Of a DNA stretch of 64,000 nucleotides, positions 11,043 to 19,026 are shown piece by piece. A program made the translations under genes and the position numbers. Each line of letters begins with the position of its first letter. The first letter of the stretch is position 1. Below the pieces are notes generated by a model, which did not search any database, was not told the origin of the DNA, and saw only the letters and a program-made list of their open reading frames with translations. The stretch covers positions 248,001 to 312,000 of the forward strand of contig DATGIL010000023.1 of NCBI GenBank assembly GCA_035295745.1, given 5' to 3'. The DNA is from JAIQFL01 sp035295745 (GTDB lineage Bacteria; Acidobacteriota; Terriglobia; Bryobacterales; Bryobacteraceae).

Positions 11043-12038
11043 ATGTCCCTCTTCGCTCTGTCCGAATCGCTCTTGTCACAGAGCCCCGCGTTCCACTGGA
11101 TCGTGGACACGCAGCCTGTCTTCCAACAAATCTACTCCGATCCTTCCGGACTCTTCGGCAAACCGGCCGCCGAGCTCCTGCAGCACCGCGTGTCGGAAGC
11201 TCTCGATCCCGAACAGGCACTCGCCTGGGGCGATCGCTTCTCGCGCGTCTTCGAAGGCGAGACCCTCTCGCTCCGCGAACGCCGCGGCGAGAGCACCTGG
11301 TACGTCTCCCTCTTCCCCATCCGCATCAATGGCGAGATCCTCTACGCCGCCGGTATGGCGCGCGAGATCTCTCCCTGGGGCAAAGCCGATCAGGAGCTTC
11401 GCCGTACCGTCTTGAGCGCGCTCAAGGCCCAGGAGTTCGAGCGCAACATGCTCTCGAAGTTCCTCCACGACTCAGTCGGCCAAAACCTCACTGCGCTCGG
11501 CCTGCAGCTCGACCTGATCCGCATGGATCTGGAAGCCGTCTCGCCGGAAACCTGCAGCCGCATCGCAGAGATTCAGAAGATCCTCGAGGCCATGATGGAA
11601 GAGGTGCGCGAGTACAGCTACGCCCTCAATCCATCTACCGTGGAACGTGCCGGGCTGCGTCCCGCGCTCGATCGTCTGGCGGGGCGAATCCGCGAGCGTT
11701 TCACCGGCACGATGCGCCTCAACGTCGACCCATCACTCAAACTGGATAAGAAGATCGCAGTGGCTCTTTACCAGATCGCCAATGAGGCAGTCGAGAACGC
11801 GGTGCAACATTCCTGTTGCTCTGCGATCGAAATCGCGGTAAAGTCCTCACGAGTCGGTACTTTTTTGGAAGTCCGCGATAACGGGAAGGGGTTTGACCCG
11901 GCTGACATTCAGGGAGGGGGCCGGGGACTTGGTTTACTGAGCATGGAACACTACGCCGCGCAGGCGGGCCTGGAACTCGTCGTGAGTAGCTCGCGCGAAA
12001 CGGGAACCGTAGTGCGCGCGGTGGCTCAGGCCGTCTGA
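11043..12038 (+). CDS. Sensor histidine kinase, NarL-partner (HisKA_3) type
   Basis: The 331-residue protein has a PAS-like N-terminal half (about 10-110). A HisKA_3 dimerisation domain follows with the phospho-acceptor motif FLHDSVGQNL (His142). The HATPase domain has its N box at NEAVENAVQH (about 247-256), G1 box DNGKGFD (280-285) and GGGRGLGLLSM (291-301). No membrane segment is seen, so it is a soluble cytoplasmic sensor. The response regulator gene starts 12 bases after its stop, making a clear two-component pair. The signal cannot be inferred; the PAS-like domain may bind a small molecule or cofactor. Confidence 0.92.
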   Translation: MSLFALSESLLSQSPAFHWIVDTQPVFQQIYSDPSGLFGKPAAELLQHRVSEALDPEQALAWGDRFSRVFEGETLSLRERRGESTWYVSLFPIRINGEILYAAGMAREISPWGKADQELRRTVLSALKAQEFERNMLSKFLHDSVGQNLTALGLQLDLIRMDLEAVSPETCSRIAEIQKILEAMMEEVREYSYALNPSTVERAGLRPALDRLAGRIRERFTGTMRLNVDPSLKLDKKIAVALYQIANEAVENAVQHSCCSAIEIAVKSSRVGTFLEVRDNGKGFDPADIQGGGRGLGLLSMEHYAAQAGLELVVSSSRETGTVVRAVAQAV

Positions 12039-12050
12039 GGGGTCTACACA

Positions 12051-12728
12051 ATGGCATTCGACATTGTATTGGTCGATGATCACAAGCTGGTGCGCGATGG
12101 CGTAAAGACGATATTGGAGCGCGGCACCGAATTTCGAGTAGTGGGAGAAGCGGACAACGGCAGCGATGCCGTCGCACTCTGTAAGAAGACCCTTCCCGAT
12201 CTGGTGTTGATGGATATCGGGCTGCCTGGCATGAATGGCATCGAGTCGACTACCGAGCTGTTGCGCCACTGTCCGGGTGTCAAAGTCGTCGTGCTCTCCA
12301 TGTACGACGACGAAAACTCGGTAGTGAGCGCGATTCGCTCCGGCGCCCGCGCCTTCGTGCTCAAGAAGGCTTCCTCGAGCGAGTTGCTCGACGCCCTGCG
12401 GACCGTGGCGCGCGGCGGATCGTACCTCAGCTCGCAAGTATCGGACCGGCTGCTCACTCGCATCCAGCGCGGAGACCTGGAGACACACGACCGTAGCCCG
12501 CTCGAATCTCTGTCACCCCGCGAGCTTCAGGTTCTACGGTTAGTTGCCGAAGGTAAAACTAGTAAAGATATTGCAGTTCTGTTAGATTTGGGCCTGCAAA
12601 CTGTGCGGAGTTATCGCAAGACCATGATGAAAAAATTGGGGGTGAACAACGTGGCGGGCTTGACACAATTGGCTCTGGCCGCAGGCATCACCCATTGGAA
12701 CAAGCCCGATGCAAACCCCGTGGGGTGA
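12051..12728 (+). CDS. Response regulator, NarL/FixJ (LuxR-type HTH) family
   Basis: The 225-residue protein has a receiver domain with the acidic pair VDDH at 8-11, phospho-acceptor Asp55 in LVLMDIGLPG and the switch Lys in FVLKKASS. It ends in a LuxR-type helix-turn-helix (LSPRELQVLRLVAEGKTSKD and following, about residues 155-215). It should be phosphorylated by the kinase encoded just upstream and bind DNA as a dimer. The last 20 bases overlap the start of the amidohydrolase gene in another frame, suggesting translational coupling. Its targets are not evident; the downstream amidohydrolase is co-transcribed and so may belong to the same response. Confidence 0.93.
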   Translation: MAFDIVLVDDHKLVRDGVKTILERGTEFRVVGEADNGSDAVALCKKTLPDLVLMDIGLPGMNGIESTTELLRHCPGVKVVVLSMYDDENSVVSAIRSGARAFVLKKASSSELLDALRTVARGGSYLSSQVSDRLLTRIQRGDLETHDRSPLESLSPRELQVLRLVAEGKTSKDIAVLLDLGLQTVRSYRKTMMKKLGVNNVAGLTQLALAAGITHWNKPDANPVG

Positions 12729-13596
12729 TTTTCCCGTCGCTGACGCCCACGCGCACTTGTTTTCTTACCGGTTTTTCGAATCCCTCGGCACGCAATGCGG
12801 CAAGAGCGCTGCTGCCGTGGCCGAAACCTTGGGATGGGTGTTACCCGCCGAAAACCCGGTCGCTCTGGCGGCTGCGTGGGATACAGAATTGGATGGGTAC
12901 GGCGTTTCCCGTGCCTGCCTGATCGCCAGCGTCACTGGCGACGAGGCCTCGGTAACGGCGGCTCAAGCCGCGTGCCCGGACCGCTTCCTGGCGTTCGCCA
13001 TGGTGAACCCGCTGGCTGACGATGCAATCGTCGCCCAGGGGCTCGACGGTGTGTGCTTCTTTCCTTCCATGCAGGGTTACACCATCAGCGACCCGAAAGT
13101 CCGGCCGCTCCTCGACCAGGCGGCGGCGCAGGGCTGCGCTGTGTTTGTGCATTGCGGCGTCCTCACCGTGGGAGTGCGGCGCAAGCTCGGCCTGCCATCG
13201 CCCTTCGACATGCGTTACGCCAACCCGCTCGACCTGCACGCGGTGGCGCTTCGTTATCCCAAGACGCGCTTCATCCTGCCCCATTTCGGAGCCGGTTATC
13301 TGCGTGAAGCGCTGATGCTCGCGGATCTCTGTCCTAACGTTTATCTCGATACTTCCAGCACTAATTCCTGGATGCGGTATGAAGGCCTCGACCTGAAGAC
13401 CGTCTTTCGCCGGGCCGTGGACGCCGTGGGGGCGGGCAGATTATTGTTCGGAACCGACTCCTCCTTCTTCCCGCGGGGCTGGAATTATGATATCTTCGAA
13501 GCCCAGACCAAAGCTCTATTAGACTTGGGGATCAGTAGTTCAGATGCCCGCCTGATCCTCGGCGGGAATTTGGAGCGATTGTTTTCACAAACTTGA
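12709..13596 (+). CDS. Amidohydrolase (amidohydrolase_2 / TIM-barrel) family protein
   Basis: The 295-residue protein has the metal-binding pattern of the amidohydrolase-2 family: DAHAHLF at 12-18, VFVHCGV near 145, ILPHFGAGY near 190 and the late Asp in LLFGTDSSFFPRG near 250. Relatives are decarboxylases or hydrolases acting on C-C or C-N bonds; the substrate here is unknown. ATG at 12709 lies inside the 3' end of the response regulator gene, and the 20-base overlap supports co-translation. No signal peptide is present, so it is cytoplasmic. Confidence 0.85.
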   Translation: MQTPWGDFPVADAHAHLFSYRFFESLGTQCGKSAAAVAETLGWVLPAENPVALAAAWDTELDGYGVSRACLIASVTGDEASVTAAQAACPDRFLAFAMVNPLADDAIVAQGLDGVCFFPSMQGYTISDPKVRPLLDQAAAQGCAVFVHCGVLTVGVRRKLGLPSPFDMRYANPLDLHAVALRYPKTRFILPHFGAGYLREALMLADLCPNVYLDTSSTNSWMRYEGLDLKTVFRRAVDAVGAGRLLFGTDSSFFPRGWNYDIFEAQTKALLDLGISSSDARLILGGNLERLFSQT

Positions 13597-13609
13597 GAGT
13601 TCAGGAGGA

Positions 13610-13627
13610 ATGGGGGCACTAGTTTAG
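13610..13627 (+). other. Micro-ORF (5 codons) behind a strong ribosome site
   Basis: AGGAGG is followed closely by ATG GGG GCA CTA GTT TAG, which would encode MGALV. The stop lies two bases before the ATG of the next gene. This ribosome site is the best in the area and is out of frame with that gene. It could act through translational coupling, or mark a lost N-terminal extension. Confidence 0.35.
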
Positions 13628-13629
13628 CC

Positions 13630-14160
13630 ATGCAAATCAGGATACGGTTTCCCTTAAGGCATCCATTTTTCCCGGAGTGGGCCGCCACTCCCACCCGTCT
13701 GGCGAAAGGCGCTTGTACTACGCTCTCCGGCAGTTTTGCGGAGTTGATGCGGGCCGCGACCTCCGTCCGTCCCTCGCGCGCCGTGTTCGTCATGCATTAC
13801 CCCGAGAGTATCTTCCTGACCGATCGTGAACGGGATACCCTCTGGGAGGTCTATCAGGTACCGGTATTCGCCCTTCTTCTCGATGGGGAAGGACGTCTGG
13901 TGGGTTGGGAGTGCGAAGCTCACGATGGTCTGCACATCGGATCGAGCTGCCCGGAATCCGCCGACGACCAGTTGATCTTCAGCAGTGAAGACTCTGTGCT
14001 CGGATACCGTCTTCCCTTGGACCGCTTCGTCATCGAGTCCGCCCCCTGCCAGTGCGGCCGTCCCGGACAGCGGCTCCAGTATGCTCCACGGCGGGCCGGC
14101 AAGCCGATGCAGGTCTCCACCGCGCCGCTCGCCGAACGCCGCGAAATACGGGTTGGGTAG
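13630..14160 (+). CDS. Conserved-looking hypothetical protein, Cys-rich C-terminal motif
   Basis: The function of this 176-residue protein is not recognised. Codon use looks like that of a real gene, with C or G favoured at third positions. The sequence has a strand-helix pattern (RAVFVMHYPESIFLTDRERD, VPVFALLLDGEGRLVGWECE), then a cysteine pair in PCQCGRPG near residue 150, which could bind metal. There is no signal peptide. It follows the amidohydrolase by 33 bases in the same direction, so it may belong to the two-component operon. A 192-codon frame on the opposite strand lacks a ribosome site and looks like a shadow. Confidence 0.55.
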   Translation: MQIRIRFPLRHPFFPEWAATPTRLAKGACTTLSGSFAELMRAATSVRPSRAVFVMHYPESIFLTDRERDTLWEVYQVPVFALLLDGEGRLVGWECEAHDGLHIGSSCPESADDQLIFSSEDSVLGYRLPLDRFVIESAPCQCGRPGQRLQYAPRRAGKPMQVSTAPLAERREIRVG

Positions 14161-14239
14161 GTTTCCCAGCACGTACGGCCCCGTACAGCAGCCTAGGACT
14201 GTACCTTCTTCACACCCTCGGCCCCACGACATCGACTCG

Positions 14240-14248
14240 TGCTATGAT
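14240..14248 (+). promoter_or_regulatory. Extended -10 promoter element
   Basis: TGC TATGAT matches an extended -10 (TGn TATAAT) with one mismatch. It lies 26 bases upstream of a TTG codon that has a GGGGGGA ribosome site. It overlaps the alternative ATG at 14244, which argues for the TTG start of the gene that follows. No clear -35 is seen, as is usual for extended -10 promoters. Confidence 0.45.
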
Positions 14249-14273
14249 CGCTGACTGGCGATTGGGGGGAATC

Positions 14274-17200
14274 TTGCAATCTAAATCACAAAAGCCATTA
14301 TTTTCATCCGCGGCACTGGCTGGGCCGCTGTTGGCGTTGGGTCTATTACTGGCATTACCATCAGCCTCGCAGGCCCAGAGTTGCAACTACAGCCTGTCAT
14401 CCAATTCTGCGACCGTTGGCCCCAACGGTGGCCCCGGATCGGTCGGAGTGACCACCTCCCCAGGCTGCACATACACCGCCACGGCGCCTCCCGGCAGCTT
14501 CGCCAGCATCACCTCCGGGGCGTTCGGCAGCGGCTCCGGCACCGTCACTTACAATGTGCAGGGCAACAGCGGCGGCGCCTCCCGTATCACCGCCCTAACC
14601 ATCGCCGGGCTGACGTTCACCATCGATCAAGTCACCGGATGCGTCCTCGGACTTACGCCTTCCAGCGCGGCTTTTCCCGCGACCCTGGCAGGGGGCAGCC
14701 AGATTGCCAGCTTCAACGTAACTTCCACTGGCTCGAATTGCGGATTCTCAGCCGCGTCCACCAACACTTCGTTCCTGGTCGTCAATCCCAATATCTCGGG
14801 ACTGCCAACGGTTAGTTACACCATCACTTCCAACCCGAGAAATGCAGGCCGCACTGCTACCATCCTGGTGACTGGGCAGGGCGGGGCCCAGGGGCAGTCC
14901 GAAGTCTTCACCGTAGTCCAGGCTGGACTGGCTCCTTGCACCTACGCCCTTACTAAATCCACTCAATCGTTCCTCTCGTCTGGCGGCACTGGCACGGTAA
15001 ATGTGGAGGCCCCAGCGGGATGTCCCTGGTCTGCGTCCAGCAACAGCCCATTTGTGAGCGTCGGCGGAGGTGGTTCAGGCAACGGCACGCTGACTTACAC
15101 AGTGTCGACGAATAGCGGCAGTACCTCGCGCATCGGGAGCCTCACGGTTGCCGGACTGCCCTACGCCGTAAACCAGGCGGGCGCCACGAACATCAACTGC
15201 ACCGGCAGTTCGCCCAATCCGGCGCCGGCGGCAATGGAAGGGCGAACCGAGCTTCTGGGTGACTATCTCCTCACTTGTACTGGGATGACTGCTCCGGTGA
15301 CCGCTAACATCGCGCTCCGGCTCAACACCAACGTGACCAACGCCACGGCGAGCGGCGTCAGCGACGCATTCCTGCAGGTGAATGGCGCGGCGACTACTAG
15401 CGGCATGGTGTCGGGTTTCAACTCGCTCCAGTTTAACGGCGTGTCTCTGGTTCCGTCCGGCGGCGGTGTGGCGACGGTGCGGGTCACCAACGTGCGTGCG
15501 GATGCCAGTATGGTGGGGTCTTCCGGCAGTCTCCAGTCCCTGGGTGTGACCGGAACCATCACGGTGGATGCGGGAGTCCCGGTGCCTATCACCAACGCGA
15601 CCCAGATTCTGGCCTACGCCGCGCAAACCTTGATCTTCGTCGAGGGCGCCGCGAACACCACTACCAGCGGCTCGTCACCGGGAGAGAGCACCGGACTCTC
15701 GCCTCGCGCCAGCGGCGGCACTTCCGGTGCCACGACTACCATACCGTTCATGTTCCAGGAGGCCAGTCCTGGAGCATTCCACACCGGGACTGCGCCTACC
15801 CGACTGCGGCTCGTCCTGAACAACGTGCCGGCCGCCGCGGGGGTGTGCGCTCCCGTGTTCAATAGCGATGCGGTGGTGCGGGCCCAGTTGGTTACCGCCG
15901 ATAGCAACGGGGCGGGCGGCGCGCCTGTAGGGGGCCAGGTGGGCAGTTGTAGCGGTCTGACCGCCAACAACGGAACCATCAATGCCACTTGGGTTGTGAA
16001 CTCCTCCGATCCGAATTCTTTCGAGACCAACACGTTTCCGATGATCTTCGGCAATGTGACCGCGCAGGATTTGAGCGGCATGACGGTATCGGCGACCTAT
16101 GCGCCAGTGAGCCAGGTAAGCGTGGCTACTGCTGCCGGCTTTGCTCCCATCCCGCGCTTCCGCGACTTCTCGGTGCCGCAGTCGCTAGTGAATCTGCGTA
16201 GCACCAGCGTGGTGGTCAGCACCCCCGCGTCGTCATCGCTGGCGGGCGGCTCGATGTTGGACGCCCGATTGAAAGCCAACGCCGCCGGTGGCACGGGTGG
16301 TTTTGGCAATCAGACCAACAACGACGACCAGGACAATCCTTCGATGGGCACCACCGCCCAGAGCACCGTGAGCGGTGGAACCATCACCGACTGTCAGATC
16401 CAGCAGCCGGCGAGCGGAAGTTGCAGCGTCTCTTCCGATGGGACTACTGCCACTGCAACAATGGGACAGCTCGACCCCAGCCAGACGACGACTTATGTAA
16501 TCTCCGTCCAGCCCAATCCGTGTCCGACCGCTACCTGCGCGGTGCAGGAGGATGTGACCGTCACCGGTACATCGCCCAATGCGGACGTGACCACGAGTCA
16601 TTCGAGCAGCGTCTTTACGGTGACTGGGAGCAGCGGCGGCTGTACGCCAGGGCAGCCTGGCAGCATGAACGCGTCAGGCGGGAACAACCAGAGCGCCACC
16701 GTGAACTCACCGTTTGCGGCTGCCTTGCAGGTTACCTTGACCGACACTTGCGGATCGCCCATGGCGGGTCAGACCATCACGTTCTCGGCGCCGGGCAGCG
16801 GCGCCAGCGCGAATCTCTCGCCGGGTTCGGCGACCACCAATTCCTCGGGAGTGGCGAGCGTAAATGCCACTGCCAACGGCACTGCGGGCGGTTACACGGT
16901 CACCGCGCGATTCGGTTCGCTCAGCGTGAACTTCTCATTGACCAACATGTCGGGAGGAGGCGGCGGCAGCGGTGCCGCATCGCAAAGCAGCACATTTCCC
17001 GGATCTCCAGCGGCGAGTGCCGCTTTCGATAACAACACCGACGGCAACTACTTCGATGGCTCAGTGACAGCGACCAACACGCAGGCTAATCCATGGTGGC
17101 AAGTCGATCTGGGCAGCTCGAAGTCGATCAGTACAGTGGTGATCTGGAACCGCACCGATTGCTGCGCCTCGCGTCTGAGCGACTATTGGGTGTTCGTCTC

Positions 17201-18725
17201 GAATACCCCTTTCTCGGCATCGGACACGCCCACCACGTTGGCAAGCCGGCCGGGAACGTTCGCAAGCCACCAGACATCCACGCCCAGTCCTTCCGCGACG
17301 ATCACGGTTGGCGCCAGCGGGCAGTATGTGCGCGTGCAGCTTTCGGGAACCGATATCCTGAGCCTCGCGGAGGTCCAGGTGAATACGGGCGGGGGAACGG
17401 GTGGCGGCGGGACGGCTAGTCAAAGCAGCACCTTCCCCGGGTCGCCCGCGGCCAGCGCGGCGATCGACGGAAGGACCGATGGGAACTACTTCGACGGGTC
17501 GGTGACCGCTACCAACATGGAGAACAATCCGTGGTGGCAGGAAGATCTGGGCAGTTCGCAATCGATTAGCTCCATCACCATCTGGAATCGGACGGACTGT
17601 TGCGGGTCACGGCTGAGCGACTACTGGGTGTTCGTTTCGAATACACCTTTCTCGGCAGCGGACACGCCTGCGACGTTGGCGAATCGCGCGGGAACGTTCG
17701 CAAGTCATCAGACGACGGCGCCGAGCCCTTCGACTACGATCGCGGTGAACACGACTGGACAGTTCGTGCGTGTGCAGTTGTCGAGCCCGAACATCCTGAG
17801 CCTCGCGGAGGTGCAGGTGGCGACGGGCGGCGGCAGCACCAACGCCGATCTGGCGCAAGGCAAACCGGCTTCCCAGAGCAGCACGCTGGCGGGGACGCCT
17901 CCGGCGAGTGTGGTGGTGGACGGCAACACGGATGGCAACTTTTACGACGGGTCGGTGACCGCCACGAATCCGGATCCGTTCCCGTGGTGGCAGGTAGACC
18001 TGGGAGCCTCGGTACCGATCGGCACCGTGTTCATCTGGAACCGCACGGACTGCTGCGGATCGCGGCTGAGCGACTACTGGGTCTTTTTCTCGAACACCCC
18101 ATTCGCCGCGAGCGACACCCCGGCGACGCTGCAGAACAGGGCTGGAACGGCCTCCCTCCACCTGACGAACGCTCCCAGTCCATCGCAGGAGATCTTGTTG
18201 CAGGGCCTCTCCTACCGGTACATCCGCGTGCAGTTATCGAGCTCGAACTATCTGAGTCTGGCGGAGGTGCAGGTCTTCGCGCCAGTGAACGTGTCGCCGG
18301 GCAAGACGGCGTCGCAGAGCAGCACTCTGCCGTTCACACCTCCCGCCAGTGTGGCCGTGGACGGCAACACGGATGGGAACTTCTATGACGGGTCGGTGAC
18401 GGCCACGAACCAGGAGAACAATCCGTGGTGGCAGGTGGATCTGGGTGCCTCGACGCCGGTGAGCAACGTGGTGGTCTGGAATCGGACGGACTGCTGCTCG
18501 ACGCGACTGGGAGACTACTGGGTATTCGTCTCGGATACTCCGTTCCAGGCGAGCGACACACCGGCGACGCTGGTGAATCGAGCGGGGACGTTCAGCGCGC
18601 ACCAGACCACGGCTCCGAGTCCGTCGGCGTCGTCGTTTATCGGAGGGCATGGGAGGTATGTGCGAGTGCAACTCAGCTCGCCGAACATCTTGAGCCTGGC
18701 TGAGGTGCAGGTGTTTGTTTACTGA
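14274..18725 (+). CDS. Secreted multidomain protein: BACON-like, Ig-like and four fucolectin/F5-8C repeats
   Basis: About 1480 residues. A signal peptide (LAGPLLALGLLLALPSASQA) leads to two or three BACON-like beta domains, each opening with a Cys-containing CxYxLS pattern. A long beta-rich middle follows, then a bacterial Ig-like (Big_1) domain at about 16650-16940. Four C-terminal discoidin/fucolectin-type domains follow at about 16977-17382, 17416-17820, 17863-18280 and 18301-18716. Each lectin unit repeats ASQSST, DGNYFDGSVTATN or a close variant, PWWQVDLG, NRTDCC, SDYWVFVS and LSLAEVQV. Such domains bind fucose or other glycans, so the protein may attach cells or enzymes to polysaccharide. 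TTG at 14274 (GGGGGGA site) is preferred over ATG at 14244. No anchor or sorting motif is seen. Confidence 0.85.
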   Translation: MQSKSQKPLFSSAALAGPLLALGLLLALPSASQAQSCNYSLSSNSATVGPNGGPGSVGVTTSPGCTYTATAPPGSFASITSGAFGSGSGTVTYNVQGNSGGASRITALTIAGLTFTIDQVTGCVLGLTPSSAAFPATLAGGSQIASFNVTSTGSNCGFSAASTNTSFLVVNPNISGLPTVSYTITSNPRNAGRTATILVTGQGGAQGQSEVFTVVQAGLAPCTYALTKSTQSFLSSGGTGTVNVEAPAGCPWSASSNSPFVSVGGGGSGNGTLTYTVSTNSGSTSRIGSLTVAGLPYAVNQAGATNINCTGSSPNPAPAAMEGRTELLGDYLLTCTGMTAPVTANIALRLNTNVTNATASGVSDAFLQVNGAATTSGMVSGFNSLQFNGVSLVPSGGGVATVRVTNVRADASMVGSSGSLQSLGVTGTITVDAGVPVPITNATQILAYAAQTLIFVEGAANTTTSGSSPGESTGLSPRASGGTSGATTTIPFMFQEASPGAFHTGTAPTRLRLVLNNVPAAAGVCAPVFNSDAVVRAQLVTADSNGAGGAPVGGQVGSCSGLTANNGTINATWVVNSSDPNSFETNTFPMIFGNVTAQDLSGMTVSATYAPVSQVSVATAAGFAPIPRFRDFSVPQSLVNLRSTSVVVSTPASSSLAGGSMLDARLKANAAGGTGGFGNQTNNDDQDNPSMGTTAQSTVSGGTITDCQIQQPASGSCSVSSDGTTATATMGQLDPSQTTTYVISVQPNPCPTATCAVQEDVTVTGTSPNADVTTSHSSSVFTVTGSSGGCTPGQPGSMNASGGNNQSATVNSPFAAALQVTLTDTCGSPMAGQTITFSAPGSGASANLSPGSATTNSSGVASVNATANGTAGGYTVTARFGSLSVNFSLTNMSGGGGGSGAASQSSTFPGSPAASAAFDNNTDGNYFDGSVTATNTQANPWWQVDLGSSKSISTVVIWNRTDCCASRLSDYWVFVSNTPFSASDTPTTLASRPGTFASHQTSTPSPSATITVGASGQYVRVQLSGTDILSLAEVQVNTGGGTGGGGTASQSSTFPGSPAASAAIDGRTDGNYFDGSVTATNMENNPWWQEDLGSSQSISSITIWNRTDCCGSRLSDYWVFVSNTPFSAADTPATLANRAGTFASHQTTAPSPSTTIAVNTTGQFVRVQLSSPNILSLAEVQVATGGGSTNADLAQGKPASQSSTLAGTPPASVVVDGNTDGNFYDGSVTATNPDPFPWWQVDLGASVPIGTVFIWNRTDCCGSRLSDYWVFFSNTPFAASDTPATLQNRAGTASLHLTNAPSPSQEILLQGLSYRYIRVQLSSSNYLSLAEVQVFAPVNVSPGKTASQSSTLPFTPPASVAVDGNTDGNFYDGSVTATNQENNPWWQVDLGASTPVSNVVVWNRTDCCSTRLGDYWVFVSDTPFQASDTPATLVNRAGTFSAHQTTAPSPSASSFIGGHGRYVRVQLSSPNILSLAEVQVFVY
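16977..18716 (+). repeat. Four tandem in-gene repeats encoding fucolectin-like domains
   Basis: Four units of about 405-440 bp lie in one frame. DNA identity between neighbours is high at the motifs for NRTDCC, SDYWVF and SLAEVQV. Units 1 and 2 share the ASQSSTFPGSPAAS opening, while 3 and 4 share ASQSSTL with TPPAS. This suggests two rounds of duplication. The units are separated by short Gly/Thr-rich linkers. Confidence 0.8.
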
Positions 18726-18730
18726 TCGGT

Positions 18731-18852
18731 GAGGCTCCCTCGCTCTCAACTCGACGCGCGGCTCGACGCGAAACGAGCCGCGTTTGCCACAGGCCCGGGC
18801 TCGTAGGTCGGTGGTCTGCGCGAAACGAGCCGCGCGCGTAAGCAAGCGTTGC
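18731..18852 (+). repeat. Dispersed repeat, family B (two partial copies)
   Basis: GGCTCCCTCGCTC and CGGCTCGACGCGAAACGAGC form one partial copy. AAACGAGCCGCGCGCGTAAG followed by CAAGCG forms another. They occupy the spacer after the lectin-repeat gene and lie 18 bases before family A copy A2. Confidence 0.55.
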
Positions 18853-18870
18853 CGTCGCCTGCCATGCATT

Positions 18871-18936
18871 TTGGTAGACGCGCGAAAAAAACGTCGAGAT
18901 GAGTCTCGACGCGGCAAACACGAGTGTTTGCGCCAC
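18871..18936 (-). repeat. Family A two-hairpin repeat (copy A2)
   Basis: Read on the minus strand it gives GTGGCGC, hairpin GCAAACACTCGTGTTTGC, hairpin GTCGAGACTCATCTCGAC and a run of seven T. Relative to A1 the second stem has paired changes (GTCGACA/TGTCGAC to GTCGAGA/TCTCGAC). Unlike most copies it has no minus-strand gene ending beside it. Confidence 0.65.
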
Positions 18937-19026
18937 TTCTGTAATACCTTTGTTACATTCACTTGTTAACTTCAAGAGGCTTGCTTCCCAGCGAGCAATC
19001 AATCAAGACCTCGGAGCTAACAAAGA

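Noticed and set aside
13654..14232. 192-codon minus-strand frame opposite the 176-residue gene
   Set aside because: It lacks a ribosome site and overlaps the upstream end of the next gene; codon use favours the plus strand.
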